In this document: one piece after another, positions 30,125 to 42,715 of the stretch
How positions within the stretch are numbered: position 1 is the stretch's first letter
Layout of the letters: every line of letters begins with the position of its first letter
Assembly: GCA_026988315.1 (NCBI GenBank)
Contig: JALSLJ010000024.1
Location: forward strand, 1-64,000
Reading direction: 5' to 3'
Origin: Sulfurimonas sp.
Lineage (GTDB): Bacteria > Campylobacterota > Campylobacteria > Campylobacterales > Sulfurimonadaceae
DNA: 64,000 nt
Program-made: the position numbers and the translations under genes
The notes under the pieces: model-generated
What the model was told of the DNA's origin: nothing
Databases searched by the model: none
Seen by the model: only the letters and a program-made list of their open reading frames with translations

Positions 30125-31579
30125 CTATAAAACCTCTTTTGCTTCCCAGTGAGGAAAGTGTTTTCTAACTAGTGCATTCATCTCAATTTCAAACTCAGAA
30201 TATTTATGGGATGAATCAGATAAGGAATCACCTAGCTTTTCAACAATCATCCCAGCACCTACAGTAGAGTTCGTATATCTATCTATAATAATAAAGCTTC
30301 CCGTGTATCTATTATGATCATATGGATCCACTGCTATATCTCTATCTACTGAAAGTGTACATTTTGCAATATCATTTAACTCTAAAGTATCTGTTTGAAG
30401 TTCCTCAAATGTATTTGCATCCTTTTTGTACTCAATAGACTTAAATGAACCGTTTATTACAGATGTAGCTCTTTTTATTATATAGCTCTGATGTAACTCC
30501 AATGGTTTTTCATCCATCCAAACAATCATAACGCTAAATTTAGAAGCTACTTCTGGAATAGAATCACTCTTTACTATCATATCTCCACGAGATATGTCTA
30601 TCTCATCTTCAAGTGTAAGAGTTGTTGCCATTGGGGCAAAAGCTCTTTGTGTGCTCTCAACACTCTCATCTTTTCCTTTAGGGCGAAGATCTTTTATATC
30701 ATTTGAAACTATCGATTTCACTTTAGATGTTTTTCTTGATGGAAGAACAGTAATTGCATCACCAACACTGATAGAACCACTAGCTATTGTCCCACAAAAA
30801 CCTCTAAAGTTTAAGTGAGGTCTGCTTACATACTGAACTGGTAGTCTAAAAGTCTCATTAACAGCTTTTGAAATATCAACACTGTCAAGCAACTTCATAA
30901 GTGGTTTGCCAGTGTACCAAGGCGATTTAGCTGAATTAGTTAAAATATTGTCTCCATCTAATGCTGAGAGAGGGATGTAATTAAATACAATCTCTTCATT
31001 ATTTGATAAGTTAGGGATAATACTCTCATAGTCACTCTTAATCTCTTCAAATCTCTCCTGCGAAAAATCAACTAAATCCATCTTATTTATAGCTACTATG
31101 ATGTTTTTAATTCCAAGTAATGAAGCTATATATGAGTGTCTCTTAGTTTGAGTAAGTACACCTGTTCTTGAATCGATCAATATAATTGCCACATCCGCAG
31201 TAGAAGCCCCCGTTGCCATATTTCTAGTGTACTGTTCATGACCTGGAGTATCTGCAATGATAAACTTTCTTTTTTCAGTTGAGAAAAATCTATATGCTAC
31301 ATCTATAGTGATGCCCTGCTCTCTCTCACTTGCTAAACCATCTACTAAAAGTGCAAGATCAATTTTATCACCCGTAGTCCCACTCTTTTTAGAATCTTTC
31401 TCTATTGCAGCTAACTGATCTTCAAAAATCATCTTAGAATCATACAAAAGTCTTCCAATGAGTGTACTTTTCCCATCATCAACACTCCCACAAGTGATAA
31501 ACCTGAGTATCTCTTTGTTTTCATGTTCGTGCAAATACTGCTCTATATTTTCCGCTATCAAATCTGATTGGTGTGCCAT
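30125..31579 (-). CDS. cysN: sulfate adenylyltransferase subunit 1
   Basis: GTPase motifs (TCGSVDDGKSTLIGRLLYDSK, DTPGHEQYTRNMATGAS, NKMD); likely start MAHQSDL at 31579 rather than 31693. Confidence 0.92.
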   Translation of the reverse strand: MAHQSDLIAENIEQYLHEHENKEILRFITCGSVDDGKSTLIGRLLYDSKMIFEDQLAAIEKDSKKSGTTGDKIDLALLVDGLASEREQGITIDVAYRFFSTEKRKFIIADTPGHEQYTRNMATGASTADVAIILIDSRTGVLTQTKRHSYIASLLGIKNIIVAINKMDLVDFSQERFEEIKSDYESIIPNLSNNEEIVFNYIPLSALDGDNILTNSAKSPWYTGKPLMKLLDSVDISKAVNETFRLPVQYVSRPHLNFRGFCGTIASGSISVGDAITVLPSRKTSKVKSIVSNDIKDLRPKGKDESVESTQRAFAPMATTLTLEDEIDISRGDMIVKSDSIPEVASKFSVMIVWMDEKPLELHQSYIIKRATSVINGSFKSIEYKKDANTFEELQTDTLELNDIAKCTLSVDRDIAVDPYDHNRYTGSFIIIDRYTNSTVGAGMIVEKLGDSLSDSSHKYSEFEIEMNALVRKHFPHWEAKEVL

Positions 31580-31580
31580 C

Positions 31581-32492
31581 TTAAAAATACCCCTCTTGTT
31601 TTTTCTTCTCCATAGAAGCATCCCCATCACTATCGATGAGTCTTCCTTGTCTCTCACTTGTTGTACAAATAAGCATCTCTTGAATAATCTCACTAAGAGT
31701 TGAAGCTTCTGAGTTTACCGCTCCAGTTAATGGGTAACATCCAAGTGTACGAAATCTCACCATCTCCTCCTTAGCAGTTGCACGCAACTCCTCAGGCATA
31801 CGCTCATCATCTACTAAAATCTTTGTTCCCATATATTCAACTACAGGTCTCTTTTTAGAAAAATATAAATCTGGGATAGGAATACCCTCAAGATAAATAT
31901 ATTGCCAAATATCAAGTTCTGTCCAGTTAGAGAGTGGAAATACTCTAATTGATTCACCCTTTTTATGTTTGCCGTTATAAATATTCCAAAGTTCTGGTCT
32001 TTGGTTTTTAGGATCCCATCTATGGTTTTCATCACGAAATGAATAAATTCTCTCTTTTGCACGAGATTTTTCCTCATCCCGTCTAGCCCCGCCAAATACT
32101 GCATCAAATTTTTGAATATTTAACATCTGCTTAAGACCCTCCGTTTTCATAACATCCGTATGAAGAGCTGAACCGTGAGTAAATGGAGATATATTCATAT
32201 CTATCCCTTTTTGGTTGGAGTACACTATAAGCTCCATCCCAACCTCTTTAGCGCGTTTATCACGAAACTCAATCATCTCTTTAAACTTCCATTTTGTATC
32301 CACATGAACAAGTGGTAATGGCGGAGGTGCAGGATAAAATGCTTTTTGCAAGATATGCAACATTACAGAGCTATCTTTACCAACACTATAAAGCATTGCA
32401 GGATTTGAAAACTCCGCTACCACTTCTCTCATTATATGCATAGATTCTGCTTCAAGTTGTTTTAAATGTGTTAATCTATCTTTACTTATCAT
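31581..32492 (-). CDS. cysD: sulfate adenylyltransferase subunit 2
   Basis: [32 protein letters not shown], typical CysD; likely start [10 protein letters not shown]. Confidence 0.94.
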   Translation of the reverse strand: MISKDRLTHLKQLEAESMHIMREVVAEFSNPAMLYSVGKDSSVMLHILQKAFYPAPPPLPLVHVDTKWKFKEMIEFRDKRAKEVGMELIVYSNQKGIDMNISPFTHGSALHTDVMKTEGLKQMLNIQKFDAVFGGARRDEEKSRAKERIYSFRDENHRWDPKNQRPELWNIYNGKHKKGESIRVFPLSNWTELDIWQYIYLEGIPIPDLYFSKKRPVVEYMGTKILVDDERMPEELRATAKEEMVRFRTLGCYPLTGAVNSEASTLSEIIQEMLICTTSERQGRLIDSDGDASMEKKKQEGYF

Positions 32493-32503
32493 AAATGCTT
32501 TCC

Positions 32504-33220
32504 TTATATAGTATAGTTTGGTATTGTTTTTAGATGCAATCCACACTCTTTATGCTCTGGGTTTTCCCACCACCATCTACCACTTCTAACATCTTCACCT
32601 GCCTCAACTGCTCTTGTACATGGAGCACATCCGATACTTGGATACCCCTCATCATGAAGAGAGTTGTATGGGACTTTATTTTTCTTTATAAAATTCCAAA
32701 CTTCACTTTCACTCCAATGAAGTAAAGGATTTACTTTAATCACTTTATTGACTTCATCATACTCAACAACATTCAACTCTTCTCTCGTTACACTCTGAGA
32801 TGCACGAAGTCCCGTTATCCATACGCTAACATCAGATAATGCTCTTTGAAGTGGCTCTATCTTTCTAATAAAGCAACACTCTTTTCTATTTTCTATCGAT
32901 TGATAAAATCCGTTAATTCCTTGAGCTTTATATAGCCCTTCAACTCTCTTAGTATTTGGAAAAAAAACATTTACTTTTATGCCATATTTTAGGTTTGTAG
33001 CATCCATAACACTATATGTTTGTGGATGGAGCCTTCCTGTATCGAGTGTAAAAATATTTGCATTTTTATCAATACTTACAAGCATATGTGTTAGCACTTG
33101 GTCTTCGACTCCAAAACTGCTAGAGAGAGCTATTTCACTTCCATATATTTTAAAAAAATATTCTAAAATCTCTTTTGGGTCAGCATCTAAAAACTTGTTA
33201 TTTAATCCTTGTAAATCCAT
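32504..33220 (-). CDS. cysH: phosphoadenylyl-/adenylylsulfate reductase, APS-reductase type
   Basis: [27 protein letters not shown], two Cys pairs (KECCFIRK...GCAPCTR). Confidence 0.9.
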   Translation of the reverse strand: MDLQGLNNKFLDADPKEILEYFFKIYGSEIALSSSFGVEDQVLTHMLVSIDKNANIFTLDTGRLHPQTYSVMDATNLKYGIKVNVFFPNTKRVEGLYKAQGINGFYQSIENRKECCFIRKIEPLQRALSDVSVWITGLRASQSVTREELNVVEYDEVNKVIKVNPLLHWSESEVWNFIKKNKVPYNSLHDEGYPSIGCAPCTRAVEAGEDVRSGRWWWENPEHKECGLHLKTIPNYTI

Positions 33221-33229
33221 TATTAATTC

Positions 33230-33496
33230 CTATATTTGGTATTCTGGTTGACTTTTTTCTATTCCAAAAGACGACTTATTCCAAGCACGCTCATGAAAAT
33301 AGTAAAGAACCATCTTTGTAACAAGCTCTATAGAGCCAATGGCTGCTGCCATCCCTAAACTACCTGTTACAAAATAAGATATAACTATTGTGTCTAATGT
33401 TCCTAAAGCTCTCCAAGATATGGTTTTAACAACACTTCTGTAAGGTTTTTCATGCATACCTTTCTCCATACTTACTATATCTATAGATTTACTCAA
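33230..33496 (-). CDS. DUF2061 membrane protein
   Basis: KPYRSVVKTISWRALGTLDTIVISYFVTGS...YYFHERAWNK pattern. Confidence 0.85.
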   Translation of the reverse strand: MSKSIDIVSMEKGMHEKPYRSVVKTISWRALGTLDTIVISYFVTGSLGMAAAIGSIELVTKMVLYYFHERAWNKSSFGIEKSQPEYQI

Positions 33497-33683
33497 GATT
33501 AAAGATAAAAAAATATCTTAGCTAAAATCTTTTAAATTTTTCAATCTTAAGTGGGATTATATTGGAAACTCTTACTAATGTCAAGAAAAATACTTGTGAT
33601 TATTGAAATATAATTCTAATTATTGCCAAATAAGCCTAAATACTGCATGTAATTAATTCATACTATTTAAGTATGGATTAAAA

Positions 33684-34691
33684 TTATTTCTTTACATCCT
33701 TTGCTGTAAAGTTTTTTGCGGCTATATTTTCTAAAAATACAGTTGCATAAGAACCTTTAGGAAGGGTAAATGTTATATTCAATAAACCAAAATCTTTTTT
33801 ATATCTACATTCTATAGATGTTGGATATACTATTGCTTCACGCCTCAAACCTTTTTCTACTAAATACTCATCATCATATTTTGCTTCAATCTCTCTTGCA
33901 GCATCACGAGAACGAAATGCACCTCTACCACATAAAAGACCTGTTGGAATCACTTTTTTCGCTATAAAATCTTTAAGAGGCTTTATTTTTGGAGTAAACA
34001 GTTTTGCATCCTCAGATATATATATATCCCCATCAAGAAGTAAAAATTTTCCCTCTTCTTTGCTCATCTGCACCCTCTCTTTGAGCCAGTCATTAAAGAA
34101 AATACTCTGATAAATTGAGATTAAAAACTTTTTTACTTTTGCATCATGAATATGAAGTTCCCCAGCTATCATCTCTTTAGCTTGTTCTATGGAATCATTG
34201 TCCCGACCAAATCTTTGATAACCAAAATAGTTTGGAAGTCCATTTTTCTCTGTTTTTCTTGCCAACTTCTCAATTTGCCCCGCTTTAATATCATCAATAT
34301 CATAAAGATTAATACTAAACCTATTGCCGTATAAATCCCCCATTCTTATTGAATGAGTGTGCTTAGTTCTTTTTAAAATAGTTATCTGTGGATGCTTAAA
34401 TCTTTTAAGGCTTTGTTCATACTTTGCCTCTATTGAGATATACTGTGTCGTGGTTGCATGTTTGTCTTTTAACCCTGCGTAACCTATCTTCTCAGCAGGG
34501 ATGTTTATGTGCTGTGCAAAAGCAGCTATCATATCCCAAGTTGTCATTTCAACTTTTTTTATCAATAGGATTAGGTAATTGCCTCTCCCTTTAAACTCTG
34601 TATGCGCAATCTCATCAACCACAAAATCTTTTGGATTTTGATAAAAATCAAATTCTATTTTATTGTTGTTATTTAAATATACTCTATCCAT
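33684..34691 (-). CDS. truD: tRNA pseudouridine(13) synthase
   Basis: GYAGLKDKHATTTQYISIE, PNYFGYQRFGRDNDSI. Confidence 0.95.
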   Translation of the reverse strand: MDRVYLNNNNKIEFDFYQNPKDFVVDEIAHTEFKGRGNYLILLIKKVEMTTWDMIAAFAQHINIPAEKIGYAGLKDKHATTTQYISIEAKYEQSLKRFKHPQITILKRTKHTHSIRMGDLYGNRFSINLYDIDDIKAGQIEKLARKTEKNGLPNYFGYQRFGRDNDSIEQAKEMIAGELHIHDAKVKKFLISIYQSIFFNDWLKERVQMSKEEGKFLLLDGDIYISEDAKLFTPKIKPLKDFIAKKVIPTGLLCGRGAFRSRDAAREIEAKYDDEYLVEKGLRREAIVYPTSIECRYKKDFGLLNITFTLPKGSYATVFLENIAAKNFTAKDVKK

Positions 34692-34701
34692 TATCTCTCT
34701 T

Positions 34702-35523
34702 TTATAGTTGTAAAAATTTGAGCTCTTTTGAAGCTGTTCTTATATCTTTTTTTATTGCTATTTTTAGCTCTTGTATAGAATCAAACTTCTTATTGTTTCG
34801 TATAAAAGAGATAAAACTTATACTCGCTTTTTCTTTACATATAACCTCACCATCAAGAATATGACTTTCAATAGCAAAAGAACCATCAGTTGTAATTCTA
34901 TGTCCAACAAAAGATACTGAGGGGTGAAAGTGCTCTTCATCATCTATACGAGTTAAAGTTGCATACACACCCTCTTTAGGAGTTAAAAAACACTTAGTCT
35001 CTATGTTTATAGTTGCTACTAGCTCTTTTTTACCGATACCTTGACCACTCACATGTTTGCCATGCATGCAGTAGTTATGACCTAAAAAGGCATTTGCACC
35101 TTTTATATCACCTATACCGAGCTTTGCTCTGATTTTATGAGAGTGTACAGAATCACCATGATGAGAAACTTCATCTATTACAACAACTTTCCCCTCAAAC
35201 AAGGTATTTAAGTCATTAAAAGAGTATTTTCTATCTTTACCAAAGTGAAAATCATACCCAACAACTATTTTTTCTAGTTGGGGAAATTGATCTTTTAAAA
35301 AAGTTATAAAACCCTCCCCATCAAGATGACGAATATCCTCTAGTTCCAAATAATAAATAGGATAGTGAGTAAACTTCTCTCGTTCACGCCTAGGTGTAAG
35401 GTTAGCATACCCTGTCTCAATAACCACAATAGTCCCATTGTCACCCAAAGCATTAAAAAGGCGTTGATGACCTATATGCATCCCATCAAAACCGCCAATG
35501 GCAATGGCGGTACTATTTTTCAT
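34702..35523 (-). CDS. ribF: riboflavin kinase/FAD synthetase-like protein
   Basis: AIAIGGFDGMHIGHQRLF nucleotidyltransferase motif; VVGYDFHFGKDRKYS; start likely MKNSTAIAIGG. Confidence 0.85.
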   Translation of the reverse strand: MKNSTAIAIGGFDGMHIGHQRLFNALGDNGTIVVIETGYANLTPRREREKFTHYPIYYLELEDIRHLDGEGFITFLKDQFPQLEKIVVGYDFHFGKDRKYSFNDLNTLFEGKVVVIDEVSHHGDSVHSHKIRAKLGIGDIKGANAFLGHNYCMHGKHVSGQGIGKKELVATINIETKCFLTPKEGVYATLTRIDDEEHFHPSVSFVGHRITTDGSFAIESHILDGEVICKEKASISFISFIRNNKKFDSIQELKIAIKKDIRTASKELKFLQL

Positions 35524-36222
35524 AGTAGTAACAGTACTCAAGATTACCCTCCTTTCCACTCAACTTAGATGGTGATTTTACAATCAATTTCCATCCCTTA
35601 AGCTCACAAGCATCTTCAAATTTCTTCATCGCTTGTTGTATTGCTTTTTCATCAGTAACTACACCGTGATTATCTCTTTTTGCTTCGCGTCCCACTTCAA
35701 ACTGTGGTTTAAATAGAAGTATTATTTTATCAGATGAAAGCCTATCAATATCGTCTAAAATATATAAAAGTGAGATAAAAGCTACATCACTGACTACTAT
35801 GTCAAACTTTTTATCACTCTGAAACTTTCGGATGTCACAACTCTCATACGAAAAAACTCTCTCATCTTCTTTAAGAGTTTTATGTAGTTGCTCACGCCCA
35901 ACATCTACAGCACTCACCTCTGCTACTCCTGATTCTAAAAGCACCTGAGTAAAACCACCCGTTGATGAACCAATATCCAAAGCCACATACCTATTTAAAT
36001 CCAAATCTAGTTCTTCTAAAAAGGCATTAAGTTTTTGAGCGGAACGGGATACATAATTCCTATGATTTTGGAGTAAAACTTTATCGTTATCTTCATCAAT
36101 TTTATAGGCACTCTTTCGTGTAACTATACCATTTACGCTCACAAGTCCATCTTTAATAAGCCCCTGTGCTTTAGTTCTACTATCGACCAGATTTTCCTGT
36201 GTCAAGTAATGATCTAAACGAA

Positions 36223-36226
<4 letters not shown>
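35513..36226 (-). CDS. tlyA: TlyA-family rRNA (cytidine-2'-O)-methyltransferase
   Basis: S4 domain N-terminus; ALDIGSSTGGFTQVLLESGVAEVSAVDVGREQL. Confidence 0.92.
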
Positions 36227-38744
<2,518 letters not shown>

Positions 38745-38956
38745 TTATATTCCAAACAATATTTTTAAGTTGTTGTGATTTTATCTAAATGTTCATAAAA
38801 TTATAGATTTGCCGATAGTAAATAGGATAAGAAATAAAAAAATCTTTATCTGCGTTATAACTCTACAAGCAAAAATCGTTCTCAAAATTAAATAATTCAC
38901 AATTACTTCACAGTTTAAAAATATACTTACATGTAACATTAAAAAAAGGAGATACA

Positions 38957-39268
38957 ATGTATGTAAGTGGATCAGGCTCAATGGAGCAAATGCAAATGAG
39001 AAGAATGGATGGTACTGGTGGCGGTCAAGGCGCTGGTAAAGGTGGCATGAAAGATATTATGCAAAGTTTATCGGCTGAGGATCAAACTGCAATGAAAGAG
39101 CAATTAAGCTCAATGAGTTCAGAAGATAGAGCAGCAGCGGTAGCTGAGATGAAAGCTGTTGATAAAACGACTATGACGAGTGAAGATTACACACAATCAC
39201 TTCTTGATATCTTAGATACAACAACTGCAAATGAAGCAGAAACTGAAGGTTTTTCAGTATATGCATAA
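38957..39268 (+). CDS. hypothetical Gly/Met-rich small protein
   Basis: AAGGAG-type ribosome-binding sequence before ATG at 38957; 103-aa ORF upstream of a two-component system. Confidence 0.65.
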   Translation: MYVSGSGSMEQMQMRRMDGTGGGQGAGKGGMKDIMQSLSAEDQTAMKEQLSSMSSEDRAAAVAEMKAVDKTTMTSEDYTQSLLDILDTTTANEAETEGFSVYA

Positions 39269-39292
39269 ATGTTTTTTTAGGTATAATTTTTT

Positions 39293-39949
39293 ATGAAAAT
39301 TTTATACCTAGAAGATGATATAACTTTGAGTGAAACTGTTGAAGAATTTTTAAGCGATGAAGGTTTTGATGTCACCTCTGTATATGATGGAGATGAAGCA
39401 CTAGAAGCTATTTACGAGCAAAATTTTGATATCTTTATCTTGGATGTTAATGTTCCTGGCATTAATGGATTTGAGCTCCTTAAAAATTTAAGAGAGACCA
39501 ACATCCAGACCCCTGCAATTTTTACAACATCCCTGAGTAGTATTGATGACTTATCCCAAGGATTTAATGTTGGTGCTGATGATTATGTTAAAAAACCTTT
39601 TTTACTTAAAGAGTTGCTTTTTCGTACCAAAGCACTTTTAAAAAGAGAATTTAAATCTCAAGATTCTTTAGTGAGTATTAGCGAAAATATAGTTTTTAAC
39701 ACTCAAGCTAATGAGCTTCTCATAGATAAGAAAAGAGTTCCTCTGCATCCAAAAGAGTTGCTGTTGTTAAAACTACTACTTAAGCACAAAAATGAGTGTG
39801 TAACATTTGAAAATATTTATCAAACTGTTTGGACTTTTAATGAAAGCCATAGTGATATGAGTCTAAGAACTTATATAAAAAATCTTCGTAAACATTTAAC
39901 AAAAGAGAAAATACTCAGCATTAAAAAGGTTGGATATAAGCTTGTATAA
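39293..39949 (+). CDS. OmpR-family response regulator
   Basis: ILYLEDDITL, FILDVNVPGINGFELL, DDYVKKPF; winged-helix C-terminus. Confidence 0.93.
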   Translation: MKILYLEDDITLSETVEEFLSDEGFDVTSVYDGDEALEAIYEQNFDIFILDVNVPGINGFELLKNLRETNIQTPAIFTTSLSSIDDLSQGFNVGADDYVKKPFLLKELLFRTKALLKREFKSQDSLVSISENIVFNTQANELLIDKKRVPLHPKELLLLKLLLKHKNECVTFENIYQTVWTFNESHSDMSLRTYIKNLRKHLTKEKILSIKKVGYKLV

Positions 39950-41090
39950 AAGTGAAAAACGCACTATCTTTAATGTTTTAGCTCTATACTTGAGTTCAAA
40001 CCTACTTCTGATTGCTACTATTTTTACTAGTTATTATTTTTACCAGCATGAACAACGCATAGATAGTGAAAAAGAGGTCTTAAAAAAATACTCTGTCGAA
40101 CTAGAAGATAAACTCTCAAATATCCATCAAAATAGCAATGAAAGATATGAATATCCAAGATTAAAAAACTTTAAAAGTGCCATATATGATGTTGATAAAA
40201 ACCTTATATTTTCAACACTTGATGTAAAAATAGATAACCTTGATGAAGACTTCTTTATAAAAGAAAATAACTCTTACTCTGTCTCTGCTTTAAAACCCTA
40301 CTATCTTGGTGCAGCTTTTATTGTTACACAAAAGAAGACGCAAGCACTCAATATTTCAAATGATTTTGTAGCCATTGCATTTGTTATAGTATTAATCACT
40401 ATTTTTACATCTTTTTTCTTAGTTAAACTTGTCTTAAAACCTTTACGTGAAAATTTACATCTCCTAGATAATTTTATTAAAGACACAACGCACGAGTTAA
40501 ATACCCCTATAACAACCATCTTAGCAAATATTGAAACATTAGATACAGAGCATTATGATGAGAAATCTTTGAAAAAATTCCAACGTATAAAAATTGCTTC
40601 ACTCAATATCTCTAATCTTTATCAAGACTTGGTATATCTTCTTCTCAATCATAAAATCTCCTCTAAGAATGAAGAGTTAAATATAAGCTATATTTTAAAT
40701 GAGAGAGTGCAGTACTTTACACTGATGGCAAATGCAAAAAAACTAACATTCAACTTGGACATAGAAGAAGATGTGATTTTTTATGCTGACAAACAAAAGT
40801 TTGAAAGAGTTGTCGATAATATTTTTTCTAATGCGATTAAATACAGCAAAAAAGCAACTACCATAAAAGTTATTTTAAAAGACTCTACTCTCTGCGTAAT
40901 GGATGAAGGTAAAGGGATGAGTCAAGAGGAGATAGAAAACATATATGAAAAATATCGTAGATTTGACAATGTACAGGGTGGTTTTGGTATAGGCTACAGC
41001 ATCATAAAATCAATTACGGATGAGTACAATATAGATGTAAATATTGAATCTGAAGTTAATGTTGGAACAAAGGTAACACTCAAATGGTAA
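39930..41090 (+). CDS. sensor histidine kinase (start uncertain, TTG-type)
   Basis: H-box DTTHELNTPITTI, N-box DNIFSNAIKYSKK, GGFGIGYSIIKSI; overlaps the response regulator gene. Confidence 0.9.
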   Translation: MDISLYKSEKRTIFNVLALYLSSNLLLIATIFTSYYFYQHEQRIDSEKEVLKKYSVELEDKLSNIHQNSNERYEYPRLKNFKSAIYDVDKNLIFSTLDVKIDNLDEDFFIKENNSYSVSALKPYYLGAAFIVTQKKTQALNISNDFVAIAFVIVLITIFTSFFLVKLVLKPLRENLHLLDNFIKDTTHELNTPITTILANIETLDTEHYDEKSLKKFQRIKIASLNISNLYQDLVYLLLNHKISSKNEELNISYILNERVQYFTLMANAKKLTFNLDIEEDVIFYADKQKFERVVDNIFSNAIKYSKKATTIKVILKDSTLCVMDEGKGMSQEEIENIYEKYRRFDNVQGGFGIGYSIIKSITDEYNIDVNIESEVNVGTKVTLKW

Positions 41091-41409
41091 AACTAATATC
41101 TATACTTCTACTTTTAACACTCTCTTTAAACGCCACTTCTTTTAAGCAAAACTGCTTAAAGTGTCATAGCAATGAGTTTCAACTCGCTATGTTTATGAAA
41201 AAATATATTCTAAAACATAGTAGTGAAAAAAGAGTAAAAAAAGCACTTTATAGTTATCTAAAAAATCCCACTTACAAGGAATCCGTTCTCCCTTACGGGT
41301 TTTTAAATAGGTTTGGGATAAAGGAAAAAAGTTCCCTTAATGATGATGAGTTACAAAAGATGATAGATGTTTACTATGATAGATACAATATCAAATCAAA
41401 AATATACTA
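40911..41409 (+). repeat. 499-bp direct repeat, copy 1
   Basis: Aligned by eye against 42190-42688 (offset 1279) with no mismatch noticed; diverges outside these limits. Confidence 0.93.
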
Positions 41410-41410
41410 G
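41084..41410 (+). CDS. small secreted c-type-cytochrome-like protein, copy 1
   Basis: Signal peptide plus CLKCH heme-binding motif; overlaps the histidine kinase stop. Confidence 0.75.
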   Translation: MVKLISILLLLTLSLNATSFKQNCLKCHSNEFQLAMFMKKYILKHSSEKRVKKALYSYLKNPTYKESVLPYGFLNRFGIKEKSSLNDDELQKMIDVYYDRYNIKSKIY

Positions 41411-41481
41411 GTTGTAGTAGAGTTTTAATCAAGTCTCCACTATCAAAAGCTCTCAACATAGCAATATTATATGAGGTTTTG

Positions 41482-41775
41482 TTATATATTTTCTTTAGCT
41501 GGCTTATTTTGGTTAAAGATTCTTAATATTTCGATTGTACTTTTTTGAAAGCTAACTTTATAAATTATCGTATAACCTTTATAGGTCATATCTCTTACAT
41601 TTTCATTTTTAAAATAAATTGATGGCTTGTATTTGAGAGGATTATCTGGTATTAAAAATATTAGTTTTTCAAGTTCATTCGCAAAATTTATACTCGCATT
41701 AATCTTGTCTTGAGCTATATAAGTTACAATATGTAACAATTGCTTTTCAAAAGTTTTTTTGTAGATTACCTGCAT
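41482..41775 (-). CDS. RelE/ParE-family toxin
   Basis: VIYKKTFEKQLLHIVTYIAQDKINASINFANELEKLI...GYTIIYKV pattern. Confidence 0.82.
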   Translation of the reverse strand: MQVIYKKTFEKQLLHIVTYIAQDKINASINFANELEKLIFLIPDNPLKYKPSIYFKNENVRDMTYKGYTIIYKVSFQKSTIEILRIFNQNKPAKENI

Positions 41776-42018
41776 TTAATTTATAGACTTTAAATGCTTG
41801 TTTATATTACTCCATAAATCATCATGTGAAATCATTTCAGCTTTTCCACTTTCCACTTCTTCTAAGTCTTGATGCAATTGATTTTGTCTTTCATAAAAAT
41901 ATGGATCTATCTCAAGATTTTTGTCTTGAGTTATTTCTATTGCTTCTTTTCTTTTAGAAACAAAATTTAAAAATTCTTGAAAAACACTATCTTGAATATT
42001 AATAGTTAAAGTATGCAT
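41776..42018 (-). CDS. cognate antitoxin
   Basis: Abuts the toxin ORF; LTINIQDSVFQEFLNFVSKR N-terminus and acidic C-terminus. Confidence 0.75.
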   Translation of the reverse strand: MHTLTINIQDSVFQEFLNFVSKRKEAIEITQDKNLEIDPYFYERQNQLHQDLEEVESGKAEMISHDDLWSNINKHLKSIN

Positions 42019-42047
42019 TATGTTTCCTTGATACTATGTTTCCATGA
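42019..42047 (-). promoter_or_regulatory. tandem near-identical 13-mers upstream of antitoxin (TATGTTTCCTTGA / TATGTTTCCATGA)
   Basis: 12/13 identity at 42019-42031 and 42035-42047, next to the antitoxin start. Confidence 0.4.
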
Positions 42048-42156
42048 TTATAGCAAAAATTGATTTTCTTAATGATTATGGATTATATTTTTCAATAATT
42101 TTAATATTTCTTCACTTACTTATGTTAACTCTATATATACTTTTTTTGCCTCGTTA

Positions 42157-42369
42157 ATGAGGTATTGGTATCACCAGACCCTTATGTTCAAAGGGATGAG
42201 TCAAGAGGAGATAGAAAACATATATGAAAAATATCGTAGATTTGACAATGTACAGGGTGGTTTTGGTATAGGCTACAGCATCATAAAATCAATTACGGAT
42301 GAGTACAATATAGATGTAAATATTGAATCTGAAGTTAATGTTGGAACAAAGGTAACACTCAAATGGTAA
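42157..42369 (+). pseudogene. truncated histidine kinase C-terminal (HATPase) fragment
   Basis: C-terminal 58 residues (KGMSQEEIENIYEKYRRF...VTLKW) identical to the kinase ending at 41090, with an unrelated short N-terminus. Confidence 0.9.
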
Positions 42370-42688
42370 AACTAATATCTATACTTCTACTTTTAACACT
42401 CTCTTTAAACGCCACTTCTTTTAAGCAAAACTGCTTAAAGTGTCATAGCAATGAGTTTCAACTCGCTATGTTTATGAAAAAATATATTCTAAAACATAGT
42501 AGTGAAAAAAGAGTAAAAAAAGCACTTTATAGTTATCTAAAAAATCCCACTTACAAGGAATCCGTTCTCCCTTACGGGTTTTTAAATAGGTTTGGGATAA
42601 AGGAAAAAAGTTCCCTTAATGATGATGAGTTACAAAAGATGATAGATGTTTACTATGATAGATACAATATCAAATCAAAAATATACTA
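42190..42688 (+). repeat. 499-bp direct repeat, copy 2
   Basis: Second copy of 40911-41409. Confidence 0.93.
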
Positions 42689-42689
42689 A
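42363..42689 (+). CDS. small secreted c-type-cytochrome-like protein, copy 2
   Basis: Protein identical to 41084-41410. Confidence 0.75.
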   Translation: MVKLISILLLLTLSLNATSFKQNCLKCHSNEFQLAMFMKKYILKHSSEKRVKKALYSYLKNPTYKESVLPYGFLNRFGIKEKSSLNDDELQKMIDVYYDRYNIKSKIY

Positions 42690-42715
42690 AAGAGCGCTAT
42701 TTTATATGCTCTTTT
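42688..42715. terminator. candidate bidirectional terminator
   Basis: AAAAGAGC / GCTCTTTT stem between convergent genes; absent after repeat copy 1. Confidence 0.5.

Noticed and set aside
31841-32107. 88-aa alternative-frame ORF within cysD
   Set aside because: Inside a conserved CDS, no independent support.
41482-42018. Interpreting the second TA module as another attC cassette
   Set aside because: No attC-like palindrome or CGACCGTTATAT motif seen at its borders, and it lies opposite to the flanking genes.
40911-42689. Interpreting the 499-bp repeat as an IS element or transposon terminal repeat
   Set aside because: The repeat consists of host operon sequence (kinase 3' end and cytochrome-like gene) with no transposase between copies.
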